The translations under genes were made by a program, and so were the position numbers. The notes under the pieces are model-generated. The model was not told the DNA's origin and made no database searches. It saw nothing but the letters and a program-made list of their open reading frames with translations. Below are positions 18,374 to 27,150 of a DNA stretch of 59,868 nt, in pieces. Positions within the stretch are counted from its first letter, which is position 1; each line of letters starts with the position of its first letter. The DNA is taken from contig JAYZFL010000049.1 of the NCBI GenBank assembly GCA_036336795.1, positions 1 to 59,868 of the forward strand. The letters run 5' to 3'. Source of the DNA: UBA822 sp036336795. Lineage in GTDB: Bacteria > Gemmatimonadota > Gemmatimonadetes > Longimicrobiales > Gaopeijiaceae.

Positions 18374-19351
18374 TTGAGCAACAAGCACACCGGTACTGTC
18401 GATCCGATGTCTGCACCCCGCTTCATGGAGGTCGCAACTTTCATGCGAACGCCCCGCATCGAGGACGCTTCTTCCTGCGACATCGCAATGGTCGGTGTTC
18501 CCTACGATGGTGCAGTCACTAACCGACCTGGGGCTCGACACGGCCCGAGAGAGATCAGGAGTGCATCGACTATGATGCGCTCGATCCACCCTGTCACACG
18601 TGTAGACCCCTACCAGCATTGTCGAATTGGTGACGCCGGTGACGTACCGTTTAAAAGGATCTATGACGTCGAAGGTTCCCACGCGGATATTGAAGAATTT
18701 TTCCGCTCTTTGCACCAAGAAAACGTTATCCCTTTGGCTGCGGGTGGTGACCATTCGGTCACCTTGCCCATCCTTCGTGCCCTAGCCGATAAGGGGCCTT
18801 TGGGTCTGATCCACATCGATGCTCACACTGACACGTGGGATGAGTTCATGGGCTCTCGATACACCCACGGAGCACCCTTCCGGCGAGCAGTGGAAGAGGA
18901 ATTGATCGACCCAGAGAGAACAATCCAGATCGGGATTCGTGGAGCCCAGAACTCTAGTGAAGGGTGGGATTATTCGGAGTCAAGCGGCATGCGCGTCCTG
19001 TTTATGGAGGCCGTGACACAAATGGGTATCGAAGCTGTAGGAGAAGAAGCCCGTCGGGTCGTGGGTGATGGACCGGTGTATGTCTCATTTGATATCGACA
19101 GTGTTGATCCGGCCTTTGCTCCTGGGACCGGAACCCCGGAGGCAGGTGGATTTACGAGCCGGGAAGTTCTCTCCCTTATTCGGCAACTCCACGGACTTCC
19201 CGTAATCGGGGCCGATGTCGTCGAGGTTGCACCGCCATGGGATCCCACGGGGACCACTGCCCTCGTTGCCGCAACGGTGATGTACGAGTTGCTTTGCGTG
19301 CTTGCAGAAGGTCATGCGTCTGGCCTTACGCTTATGGACGGACAGCCTTGA
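18374..19351 (+). CDS. Agmatinase/ureohydrolase family enzyme
   Basis: Binuclear-manganese ureohydrolase that splits a guanidino compound (agmatine, guanidinobutyrate or similar) to urea and an amine. 325 residues. All three metal-binding segments are intact: GGDHSVTLPI, DAHTDTWDEF and SFDIDSVDPAFAPGTGTPEAG. The latter is followed by the EAGG signature of the agmatinase branch. The N-terminus (AMVGVPYDGAVTNRPGARHGP) also fits agmatinase rather than arginase. Start TTG 18374 has GAGGAG at 18363-18368; the first ATG is 11 codons later. The next gene encodes an exported amino-acid-oxidase-like flavoprotein, so the pair may serve amino-acid or polyamine catabolism. Confidence 0.88.
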   Translation: MSNKHTGTVDPMSAPRFMEVATFMRTPRIEDASSCDIAMVGVPYDGAVTNRPGARHGPREIRSASTMMRSIHPVTRVDPYQHCRIGDAGDVPFKRIYDVEGSHADIEEFFRSLHQENVIPLAAGGDHSVTLPILRALADKGPLGLIHIDAHTDTWDEFMGSRYTHGAPFRRAVEEELIDPERTIQIGIRGAQNSSEGWDYSESSGMRVLFMEAVTQMGIEAVGEEARRVVGDGPVYVSFDIDSVDPAFAPGTGTPEAGGFTSREVLSLIRQLHGLPVIGADVVEVAPPWDPTGTTALVAATVMYELLCVLAEGHASGLTLMDGQP

Positions 19352-19492
19352 TAAGGCAATCTCACCCCGGTGCGGGGAAGAGGGGCGTCTCCAACCTTGA
19401 GACATCCTGGCGCACCGGGCTATTCCGGAGAACGTGAAAGACAAGAAATTTTCAAGCGCAACCTACCATAACGGCGCAGACGCCGATCTTTG

Positions 19493-20743
19493 ATGGGAAA
19501 CTCGGACATGGATAGACGGACTTTGCTGAAGAAGGGCGGTATGGGAGCTCTGGGGTTAACGCTGGCAAGTTGTGCTACAGGATCGAGACGGACGCCCCGG
19601 CCACTCACGCTCGCACCCGTAAGGGTGTCTTGGGACCGGGTCATCCGGACGACGGTAGGTCTTCGGCCTCACCGACCAGCTGGTTTTGTGCTCGGTGCCG
19701 GTCGCCTAGACGGCAAGACCCTTGTCCACAACTACGGGCACGGTGGTGCCGGCATGTCGCTCTCCTGGGGCACAGGATACATGGCTGCAGAGATGGCTGC
19801 GGAACAGGAATGGCGTCGTGCGGCCGTGATTGGGTGTGGCGTGGCTGGCCTGACTACGGCGAGACAGCTTCAGCGGCGTGGGTTCGACGTTACGATCTAC
19901 GCGATGATGGTTCCACCGAACACCACCTCAAATATGTCACTCGCTGGTTTTACTCCTACCTCCGGACTTGTTGAAACGGACCAGCGAACGCCGCAGTGGG
20001 ACGCACAGTTCAGGAGGGCGGTCGAGATCGCGTACAAACAACTCCAGCTTCTGGTCGGCCCCAAGTATGGCATTTCGTGGATCAACGGCTACTCAATGAT
20101 GGGTGAGGCACGGGTGGAAGGGCAACGGTCAGAGCGGGAAGAGCGACGAGCCGCGCTAATGCCACCTGGACTCCGTACTGGCCAGGTCGTTCTAGGACCC
20201 GGGGAACATCAATTTCCGTCGAGGTATGTCGGTTACCGACCTTCGCTCCGATTTGAGCCGTCGATCTACCTTGATGCGTTGGTCAGCGACTTTCTCCTCT
20301 TCGGGGGAAAAATTGTCATACGGAAATTCGACACACCACGAGAGCTAATGACGCTGGACGAACCGGTCATCGTGAACTGCACGGGACTCGGATCGTATGA
20401 CCTCTTCCGTGACCATGAATTGATACCCGTGAAGGGACAGCTCACCGCACTGGTTCCTCAGCCGGAGGTCGAATACAACACGTTCGGCGGTCTACCCGGT
20501 AGCACCGCCAGGGGCTTCGGCATTCACATGCAGCCACGAAGTGATGGCATCATCCTTGGGGGCACGTCCCAGCCAGGTGAGTGGTCGCTCGAGCCAGACG
20601 AGGAAGCCCGTCGGGGGGTGGTCGAGAACCACATGGCTTTTTTTGCTGCGATGCGGCCTCCCGAGGGCGGGCCGCGGATAGCAAGATCCGGTCCGCCTGC
20701 GCCAGTTCCGAGGGTCGAAACTTTTTTCGGTCAGGATTTCTAG
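19493..20743 (+). CDS. Tat-exported D-amino-acid-oxidase-like flavoprotein with permuted domain order
   Basis: FAD-dependent oxidoreductase of the DAO superfamily. The N-terminus has a twin-arginine motif (DRRTLLKKG) and a lipobox LASC, so the protein is probably an exported lipoprotein. The motifs are in an unusual order (416-residue numbering): the DAO C-terminal landmarks VGLRPHRP (55-62) and HNYGHGGAGMSLSWG (79-93) come first, and the Rossmann dinucleotide motif GCGVAGL (114-120) and VTIYA follow. NCTGLG, PVKGQ (about 312-316) and GGTSQPGEW (356-364) come last. In ordinary DAO enzymes the Rossmann motif is at the N-terminus and HNYGHGG near the C-terminus. This reads as a circular permutation. 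Start could also be ATG 19508. Substrate unknown. Confidence 0.8.
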   Translation: MGNSDMDRRTLLKKGGMGALGLTLASCATGSRRTPRPLTLAPVRVSWDRVIRTTVGLRPHRPAGFVLGAGRLDGKTLVHNYGHGGAGMSLSWGTGYMAAEMAAEQEWRRAAVIGCGVAGLTTARQLQRRGFDVTIYAMMVPPNTTSNMSLAGFTPTSGLVETDQRTPQWDAQFRRAVEIAYKQLQLLVGPKYGISWINGYSMMGEARVEGQRSEREERRAALMPPGLRTGQVVLGPGEHQFPSRYVGYRPSLRFEPSIYLDALVSDFLLFGGKIVIRKFDTPRELMTLDEPVIVNCTGLGSYDLFRDHELIPVKGQLTALVPQPEVEYNTFGGLPGSTARGFGIHMQPRSDGIILGGTSQPGEWSLEPDEEARRGVVENHMAFFAAMRPPEGGPRIARSGPPAPVPRVETFFGQDF

Positions 20744-20756
20744 TCCTCGGAAACTG

Positions 20757-22037
20757 TCAGGTCAACACCCGATCCCTCCGTGTGACAATCCAGCCGGCCA
20801 CGCCTAGTCCCGCGATCATCAATCCGCCTCCAAGGGCAAGTGTCGGTTGAGTTCCGACTATGATGCCCAGGATGGCCACATAGAGGACGATGGTTAAAGC
20901 GGGGAGCCAGGGATGGCCTGGTACAAGGAACGGACGATGGAGTTCAGGATGAATCCGACGAAGCCGGAAATATCCCATTAGCACAATTGTGTCCACCGTG
21001 ATGGCCACCAACATCATGAATCGAATCAGCAACTCGAACTGGCCAGTGACCGCGAGGATTCCAATCCACGCAGAAACAAGATAGAGCGCGTTACGAGGGG
21101 TTCCCCGCTCGTCTACACGGCCCAACGCCTTAAAAGCCAACCCGTGATTTGCGAGCCCAAACGCAACCCGGGGCATCCCCAAGAAGTTCACGTTTAGGCT
21201 ACTGATTAAGATTAGCAGGCTGGCGACCACAACCAAGGTCCCAGCAGCAGAACCGAACACCCCGGCTATAGCGTCCTGGGCTACGAGTTGCGAGCCGGAC
21301 ATCTCGGCAGGAGTGAGCGCCGCCAAGAACGCGAGGTTCATCAAAAGGTACAGGGCAGCCACCACCACAGCACCACCAAGGAGAATTCTTGGAAGCGAAC
21401 GACCAGGATCTTGAATTTCCTCGGCCATCTTAGCGGCGTCTTCCCACCCGTAGTAAGCGAAGGCAACGGCCTGATATGCCAGGGCGAACCCGAGGAGACC
21501 CCCACCCGCCAAAGAGCCCTCGGAGCCGAATCCCTCCATATCACCGGCCCATATGCCCGCCGCAGCGATGATGCAGACCACGAGCACCTTGAGGCTCGTG
21601 GTCACATTCTGAAAGAGCACGCTGGCCTTTATGCCGCGTGTGTGTAGGAAGAAAAATGCGAGGGCTACAGCGCCCGCCAGGATGGGCACGGACCCCTTCC
21701 CTGCCAGGATTCGGATGTACTCGGCGATCACCACAGCCTTGGAGGCACCCGAAAACCCCCGGGCCACCAACAACTCCGACCAGCCCGCCACGAAACCCAT
21801 CACCGGGCCCCATGCTTCCCGGGCGTAAACGTACTTCCCACCCGCCTCCGGAAGGGCCGCAGCCATCTCAGCAAGCAAGATCGTGCTCAAGGCCGCCACG
21901 ATGCCACCGAGAATCCAGACCGCCAGGATCATCCAGGCATCGCCAAGGTAACCTGCGATGAGGCCGGGTGTCCGAAGGATTCCCGCGCCGATGACCATCC
22001 CCACGGTGATGGCCAGGCCGTCTCGAACCCGAAGCAC
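20757..22037 (-). CDS. APC-superfamily amino acid permease
   Basis: Inner-membrane amino-acid/cation symporter or exchanger of the APC family, 426 residues with about 12 hydrophobic helices. The TM1 motif AITVGMVIGAGILRTPG has the unwound glycine-rich stretch of APC carriers, and LPEAGGKYVYAREAWGP is the conserved loop 2-3. It follows the Thr/Ser dehydratase gene by 41 bases on the same strand. The first in-frame start is GTG 22037. A clear GGAGGA lies about 27 bases upstream of it, too far for normal use, and no ATG/GTG/TTG lies at the right distance, so the true start is uncertain. It may supply the dehydratase with hydroxy amino acids. Confidence 0.9.
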   Translation of the reverse strand: MLRVRDGLAITVGMVIGAGILRTPGLIAGYLGDAWMILAVWILGGIVAALSTILLAEMAAALPEAGGKYVYAREAWGPVMGFVAGWSELLVARGFSGASKAVVIAEYIRILAGKGSVPILAGAVALAFFFLHTRGIKASVLFQNVTTSLKVLVVCIIAAAGIWAGDMEGFGSEGSLAGGGLLGFALAYQAVAFAYYGWEDAAKMAEEIQDPGRSLPRILLGGAVVVAALYLLMNLAFLAALTPAEMSGSQLVAQDAIAGVFGSAAGTLVVVASLLILISSLNVNFLGMPRVAFGLANHGLAFKALGRVDERGTPRNALYLVSAWIGILAVTGQFELLIRFMMLVAITVDTIVLMGYFRLRRIHPELHRPFLVPGHPWLPALTIVLYVAILGIIVGTQPTLALGGGLMIAGLGVAGWIVTRRDRVLT

Positions 22038-22078
22038 CCTGATGAGCGAAGGCGCGGACCGATTTCCTCCACTCGAGC

Positions 22079-23065
22079 TCAGTTCCAGGGCAGTCCCCGG
22101 AGCTTTTCTACATCGAGGTTTCCGCCGGATAGAATACTCACAACCTTTGTTCCTGGGGGAGAGTCGATCAGACCGTGAAGCAATGCGCCCACCGAGGCAG
22201 CGGCAGCGCCTTCGGCGACCAACTTCGTGCGTGTCATCAGCCAGAGGACAGCATCGAAGATGTCTGCATCGGGGAGGATCACAATTTCATCCACGAAGCG
22301 AGACACGACCGAGCGGGTGTGCTCTCCAACCTTTTTCACCCGAAGACCATCTATGACGCAATCAACCGTATCCAGAGTGACGCAGTGTCCGGCTTCGACA
22401 CTTTCCTTCATCGCGGGCGCCCCCGAGGATTCAACACCCACTACTTTGATGTCCGGCCTGCTACTCTTGAGCGCCATCGAGACCCCCGAGATTAGGCCAC
22501 CTCCACCGATCGGCACAACAACCAACTCCACTGAAGGAAAGTCTTCTAGGATTTCAAGACCAACCGTACCCTGACCAGCAATCAGGTCCGGATCGTCGAA
22601 GGGATGGATGTAGGTCAAACCCTCCCTTTCTACTAGCTCAAGAGCCTTCTCATTAGCCTCATCCCAGATGGTGCCATGTAGGACCACCTTGGCACCGTAT
22701 CCTTTGGTAGCGGCAATCTTGGACGGAGTAGCGTTTTCTGCCATAACGACTACAGCCTGTACACCGTACTGACTGGCCGCCAGCGCAACCCCCTGGGAGT
22801 GGTTGCCGGCGGAGGAGCAGATCACCCCGCGGGATCTCTCCTCTTCCGACATAAGAGCAATCTTGTTCATGGGTCCGCGAACTTTGTACGCTCCCCCCTT
22901 CTGAAACAGCTCCGCTTTCAGGCGCACGTCGAATCCGGTCTCTTCACTGAGGGAACGAGACGTGAGAAGTGGAGTGTGGTAGACGTGTGGCGCCACGTTC
23001 TCCCGAGCCCTAAGAAAGTCATCGTGCGTCAGAGTGAGCTCTCCATCACGGGTCTGTCCTCTCAT
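22079..23065 (-). CDS. Threonine/serine dehydratase, catabolic (TdcB-like) PLP enzyme
   Basis: Fold-type II PLP enzyme that deaminates threonine or serine to the 2-oxo acid. 328 residues with no C-terminal ACT domain, so it resembles catabolic TdcB or serine racemase rather than biosynthetic IlvA. The PLP lysine is in GGAYKVRGP, substrate loop SSAGNHSQGVALAA follows, and the phosphate-binding glycine loop is PIGGGGLISG. The C-terminal SGGNLD is also typical. ATG 23065 is the only good start. It is the first gene of a pair with the APC permease, which fits uptake and degradation of hydroxy amino acids. Confidence 0.92.
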   Translation of the reverse strand: MRGQTRDGELTLTHDDFLRARENVAPHVYHTPLLTSRSLSEETGFDVRLKAELFQKGGAYKVRGPMNKIALMSEEERSRGVICSSAGNHSQGVALAASQYGVQAVVVMAENATPSKIAATKGYGAKVVLHGTIWDEANEKALELVEREGLTYIHPFDDPDLIAGQGTVGLEILEDFPSVELVVVPIGGGGLISGVSMALKSSRPDIKVVGVESSGAPAMKESVEAGHCVTLDTVDCVIDGLRVKKVGEHTRSVVSRFVDEIVILPDADIFDAVLWLMTRTKLVAEGAAAASVGALLHGLIDSPPGTKVVSILSGGNLDVEKLRGLPWN

Positions 23066-23310
23066 GCGTTGTTCATTCGTCGTCCGGAGTTAGGGTCTCC
23101 CTGTCATCTATTGGAGTGTCCTTCCTTCAGTCGTCACCTAAGCGCTGTGAGAAAATGCAATGACGTAAGAGACACGGTCTCTTGGTCGCCAAGAAACCGT
23201 CGGACAGCTGAATGGGCAAGTGAGACACTCGAATTCCCAGTCGATCAATCGGACAGACTTGTCAAGGAGTTACCTCGCGGAGTAACCGACGACGGGATAT
23301 CTTTTGAACC

Positions 23311-24237
23311 ATGTTTCGTTATCTACTATTCGTTCTTCTGAGTGTCTTGGCCGCTGTCTACCTTTCCACCTGGGTGAAAAACGTTCGGGGTGTAGAACAA
23401 GCTCGAACCGAGGATGGCATGCGACCTTCCGCACTTCACCTGCTAATCGGCTTCGTCACCAACTTCTTCGACACGTTCGGGATCGGGTCCTTCGCTCCGA
23501 CCACGTCCTGGTTCAAACTGCAAGACGTCGTACCCGACGAGCACGTCCCGGGAACAATGCACGTAGGGCACAGTCCCCCCGTCATCGTCCAGGCGTTTAT
23601 CTTCATCGCGATAATCGAGGTCGACTTGCTTACCTTGGGCGCGTTAATCGGTGCTTCTGTGATCGGCGCCTGGCTAGGAGCTGGAACCGTGTCCCAATGG
23701 CCCCGCCGGAATATTCAGCTCGGTATGGGCATTGCGTTGGTAATCGCAGCTGTAACCTTCGTGGCCGCGAACTTGGGGTTTGCACCTGTCGGTGGTGCAT
23801 CAATCGGCCTGACGGGCGTGGGGCTGGGAATCGGAATCGTCGGTAGTGTTATCTTGGGCGCACTTATGACACTCGGTATCGGCATGTACGCACCCTCGAT
23901 GATCATGATCAGCGTGCTTGGCATGAATCCCGCCGTGGCGTTTCCTATCATGATGGGTTCCTGCGCGTTCCTTATGCCGGTAGCCGCGATGCGCTTTCTG
24001 CCAGCGAACTCTTACAGTCTTCGACCTGCGATTGGTCTCGCTTTGGGAGGTTTGCCGGCAGTACTGATCGCGGCCCTCATTGTGGAGGCATTTCCGCTCA
24101 CCCTGATGCGTTGGCTCGTGGTGATCGTAGTGACCTACGCCGCGATTATGATGCTCCGATCCGCATATATTGAGCGGCCAGGCCAACGCCTCAGTGCACG
24201 CTCAGAAGAACACGCTCGGGAGCACGATCTTCAATAG
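23311..24237 (+). CDS. TauE/SafE-family membrane permease (putative sulfite/organosulfur exporter)
   Basis: Integral membrane protein, 308 residues with about 8 hydrophobic helices. GFVTNFFDTFGIGSFAPTT near the N-terminus, and the glycine-rich repeat ILGALMTLGIGMYAPSMIM in the second half, fit the TauE/SafE (former DUF81) family. Members export sulfite, sulfoacetate or related anions, but many have unknown substrates. A sulfite-oxidase-type molybdoenzyme is encoded 1.4 kb away, which makes sulfite handling a reasonable guess. Its stop codon overlaps the convergent barrel gene by 7 bases. No strong ribosome binding site is seen before ATG 23311. Confidence 0.8.
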   Translation: MFRYLLFVLLSVLAAVYLSTWVKNVRGVEQARTEDGMRPSALHLLIGFVTNFFDTFGIGSFAPTTSWFKLQDVVPDEHVPGTMHVGHSPPVIVQAFIFIAIIEVDLLTLGALIGASVIGAWLGAGTVSQWPRRNIQLGMGIALVIAAVTFVAANLGFAPVGGASIGLTGVGLGIGIVGSVILGALMTLGIGMYAPSMIMISVLGMNPAVAFPIMMGSCAFLMPVAAMRFLPANSYSLRPAIGLALGGLPAVLIAALIVEAFPLTLMRWLVVIVVTYAAIMMLRSAYIERPGQRLSARSEEHAREHDLQ

Positions 24238-25430
24238 AGATAGCCCAGGCCGATGTACATCGGAGCCGTCGCTTGGACCGAGTGACCGACATCGACCGCC
24301 GCGATGAAGTTCTCGCCTACTCCCACACGTACGCCAATCCCGAACGCGGTTTGCAGGTTCGACAGAATCTGACCCGCCACCAGGGCGGGGTCCCACACGC
24401 GCCCAGTATCCACGAATCCTGAAAAAACCAGGTGGAAGGATCTGCCTGCCATCGTGAAGTCGTGTGCGCGCCACCTCAGCTCGGTGTTCCAGAGGAAGAG
24501 CCCCCGGCCCATATAGCGATTCTTGGGGATCCCCCTCAGCGTCTTTGCCCCTCCTAGTCCCTCCTCCTGTTTGAACGATGTCTGGACGATGAAGAGATCG
24601 TAGAATGGGGCGGAACCCTCGATATTCTGGACTAGGAAACGATTTGCGAAGGTGAGGCCATCCCCCAATGGAAAATATCTTCTGTCGACAAAGGTCCATC
24701 GAACGTATTGCGACTCACTTCCTAGAAAATCCGGAACGGCCTGGACGAGAAGCTCCGACCAAGTGCCACGTCGGGGTCCGGTCTCCCGATCCCGAGTGTC
24801 CCAGACAAGACCCACCCGGAGGTGGTTCGACCAACCCTCTGGGACGTCCCCTCCGAGTAGGTCCTGACTGAGGAGTGTTCTGATCGCGTCCTTGGGGAGC
24901 AGATCGATGCTCGTGTGCGTCGCGCCACCACCGATCAGGACACGGAGCGGCAAACCGCCCATCCGACGCTGAAGATTCATAGTCGCGTTCGTTCGGGTGC
25001 GCCCGAACCTGTAGTAGTACTGCCCATCCAGATGCTCCAGCGCCTTGTCATAGACCGAAGTGTTACCCGGCCCATAGTAGGGGGAAGCGATTTGGCGTTC
25101 GCTCCCCAGAGAGCCGTCGACGCGCCAGCCATCTGAAAGCAGGTAGGGGGCATCGAAGAAGAGAGTGAAGTCACGCCGCCCTTTGGTTGTCAGAAACACC
25201 CTGGGCTGGAGCGTAAACCGATAGGGGGTAAGTCCCTCTTCTCCGTAGTTATAGGCTTCGAACATACCTCCGTAGCCGAAGCCCTCATCGGAATCGTAGT
25301 TGATCACCGGAAGTCCGTTCAATTCCCAGCCTGTTTGATCCGAGATCTGCTGAGCCCCGATCGGAACACTCAGAAGAGCTAAGAGGACGATGGCTTCTGC
25401 CAATGTTCTCCGCCTTATGAGTCTGATCAC
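24231..25430 (-). CDS. Omp85/BamA-type outer-membrane barrel protein without POTRA domains
   Basis: 399 residues with a signal peptide (LAEAIVLLALLSVPIGAQQ). The body reads as a 16-strand barrel like the 'bacterial surface antigen' D15 domain: the strand motif GLVWDTRDRETGPRRGTW, the lid-loop arginine segment KTLRGIPKNRYMG, and the penultimate strand FSGFVDTGRVW are all typical. The C-terminus ends in GLGYLY. There are no POTRA repeats, so it is not a BamA or TamA itself but a stand-alone barrel. GTG 25430 has GGAGG about 8 bases upstream. It follows the sulfite-oxidase-type gene by 178 bases on the same strand. Confidence 0.85.
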   Translation of the reverse strand: MIRLIRRRTLAEAIVLLALLSVPIGAQQISDQTGWELNGLPVINYDSDEGFGYGGMFEAYNYGEEGLTPYRFTLQPRVFLTTKGRRDFTLFFDAPYLLSDGWRVDGSLGSERQIASPYYGPGNTSVYDKALEHLDGQYYYRFGRTRTNATMNLQRRMGGLPLRVLIGGGATHTSIDLLPKDAIRTLLSQDLLGGDVPEGWSNHLRVGLVWDTRDRETGPRRGTWSELLVQAVPDFLGSESQYVRWTFVDRRYFPLGDGLTFANRFLVQNIEGSAPFYDLFIVQTSFKQEEGLGGAKTLRGIPKNRYMGRGLFLWNTELRWRAHDFTMAGRSFHLVFSGFVDTGRVWDPALVAGQILSNLQTAFGIGVRVGVGENFIAAVDVGHSVQATAPMYIGLGYLY

Positions 25431-25608
25431 TCGACTGGTCCTCCGGATGACATCCCGATGCCCCTGGCGTCCGACTGAGGAGACCCCTGGGAAAAATTAA
25501 CTCGGAAGGAGATAAAGAATGAATGACACATCTGCCGATTGAGCCACTTAGCCCCGGCTCCCCTGGTGCCGTTACTATGCACCAGACACGCCGGGACTCG
25601 TTTGTTTT

Positions 25609-26769
25609 TCAGCCGGTCCGAATCCGCCGCGTCACCTGCCCGTTACTCTCCCAGTAGGTCCGCTTGTTCGCGATCGCGGGATCGGTCGGAGCCGGCTGAA
25701 CCTTCCCCTCGATGTCAGTCGCACGGGATATGATCGTGTGCTCTCCCGGCACAGAGTCGTTCCAGTCCAGGTGCCAATGCGTCCACGTGTACGGGCTGTC
25801 CTGTCCCTCACCCAGTATAGCCAACCGCCAAGGACCATCGTCCACATGGACTTCCACGCGCTCGATGGCCGTGCCCCATGCAGCCCCATGAATCCTGTAT
25901 CGTCCACCGCTGCGAGTCACCCTGGCCGGCACGGAGTTGACGCGCGATCTACCAACCGACGTCTCCACCCACATGGATTCGCCACCAACCTCTTCCTGAC
26001 GCAACGTGACGTAGTCACGGGCCATGAACCTGCCCATGAAGCGGGTCGCCCGTACCTCGATACGCGTTAGCCATTTGACGTTGGCAATGCCATACCAGCC
26101 AGGCGCGATCAATCGGAGTGGGAAGCCGTGGGCGTTGGGCAGCGGCTCGCCGTTCACCTCGTAGCATAGGAGCAGGTTCGAGTCCATCGCGTCCTGTATC
26201 GACATGCTGCGAGCGAAATTCTGGGTGATCGTGTTACCGCGGATTTCTTCTTCTCCCTCGTCGCTGCCCCAAAATACAACCTCGATACCAGAGCTCAGGA
26301 CTCCAGCTTCTTCTAGAATGGAAGCCAGAGGGGTTCCCGTCCATCTCGCGTTGTGGACAGCACCCATGAAGCCCGAAAAGCCGCGGTTGCCCGCACACTC
26401 AAGTGTGAAAACTACGTCCCGACGACGACGCGCCCGAAGCTCCGGTAGCGTGAAACTTCTCGGCCGCTGCACGAGTCCGCTGATCTCCAGATTCCAGTCA
26501 CGCTCCTCGATCACAGGTCTACCATAATGACCCACCCGAAACAGCTTGTCGGTGGGGGTTATCCAAGAGTCGAGTGCCTCCCAATCTAGGACATTCACAT
26601 CCGAAACCGGCGCTGTGGGTGGGCGATCCAACCAGGGGATGACCTCTTCCTGAACCGATATATCCATTAAGGCGGCCAACGCATCATCTTGAAGTAGGGC
26701 GAGTCCCGCGGCAGTGACACCGCCTCGCACTAATAGCTCTCGACGGGACATCCTAGAAAGATCCACCAT
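25609..26769 (-). CDS. Tat-exported sulfite-oxidase-type molybdopterin enzyme
   Basis: Periplasmic molybdenum-cofactor oxidoreductase of the sulfite oxidase family, 386 residues. An N-terminal Tat signal (SRRELLVRGGVTAAG) is followed by the molybdopterin domain; Cys in TLECAGNRGFSG is the expected Mo thiolate ligand. LPNAHGFPLRLIAPGWYG and the region with ANVKWLTRIEV are typical. The C-terminal ~110 residues form the Ig-like Mo-co dimerisation domain. No haem-b or haem-c subunit is adjacent, so its electron acceptor would be a diffusible or distant cytochrome. Start ATG 26769 has AGGAG about 10 bases upstream. The sulfite assignment is by family; other members reduce methionine sulfoxide or oxidise organosulfur compounds. 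Confidence 0.9.
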   Translation of the reverse strand: MVDLSRMSRRELLVRGGVTAAGLALLQDDALAALMDISVQEEVIPWLDRPPTAPVSDVNVLDWEALDSWITPTDKLFRVGHYGRPVIEERDWNLEISGLVQRPRSFTLPELRARRRRDVVFTLECAGNRGFSGFMGAVHNARWTGTPLASILEEAGVLSSGIEVVFWGSDEGEEEIRGNTITQNFARSMSIQDAMDSNLLLCYEVNGEPLPNAHGFPLRLIAPGWYGIANVKWLTRIEVRATRFMGRFMARDYVTLRQEEVGGESMWVETSVGRSRVNSVPARVTRSGGRYRIHGAAWGTAIERVEVHVDDGPWRLAILGEGQDSPYTWTHWHLDWNDSVPGEHTIISRATDIEGKVQPAPTDPAIANKRTYWESNGQVTRRIRTG

Positions 26770-27150
26770 GTTGGCGTGGCTCCTGTCAAAGGTTGGGCTG
26801 TGCTAGGCTACCCCCGCAGGGCAGCTCATCATATGCAAAAAACAATCAATGATTATGCGTTCAGCTTCCGTCGAAGCCCTACAGTTGTGCGTCGTCCGGG
26901 TCTGCTACTTTGGTGAAAATCCAAGGTAGCTTAGAGAGCGTCTTCGTGCTGGAAAACTTTTCAGATCCAAGAGCAAAGCGAGCTATCTCGCGCGTGGCAC
27001 TCCCGCTACAGGTCTCCCTATCTTACAGTATCCCTAGCTTTAACTCAGATCTCTTGGTGCTCGGATGGAACTCTCCCGTGCATCTGGGGAGTTCGTCACT
27101 ATCGGATCCAACTTCTACATTTGAAAAAATCGAACACCAACCACATTTAG
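26770..27150. other. Divergent intergenic region with a long hairpin
   Basis: About 380 bases between the molybdoenzyme gene (minus) and the DUF5916 gene (plus). I see no gene in it; short frames have no resemblance to known families. The most obvious structure is the inverted repeat at 26904-26930, listed separately. Promoters for both flanking genes must lie here, but I cannot assign boxes reliably. Confidence 0.5.
26904..26930. repeat. Inverted repeat, 10-bp stem, intergenic
   Basis: GCTACTTTGG at 26904-26913 pairs with CCAAGGTAGC at 26921-26930, one G-T wobble, with a 7-base loop TGAAAAT. No T-tract follows on either strand, so it is not a typical intrinsic terminator. It could be an RNA leader element of the DUF5916 gene, an operator, or chance. 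Confidence 0.4.

Noticed and set aside
24231..25430. BamA or TamA assembly factor
   Set aside because: There are no POTRA repeats; the protein is only the barrel part of the Omp85 family.
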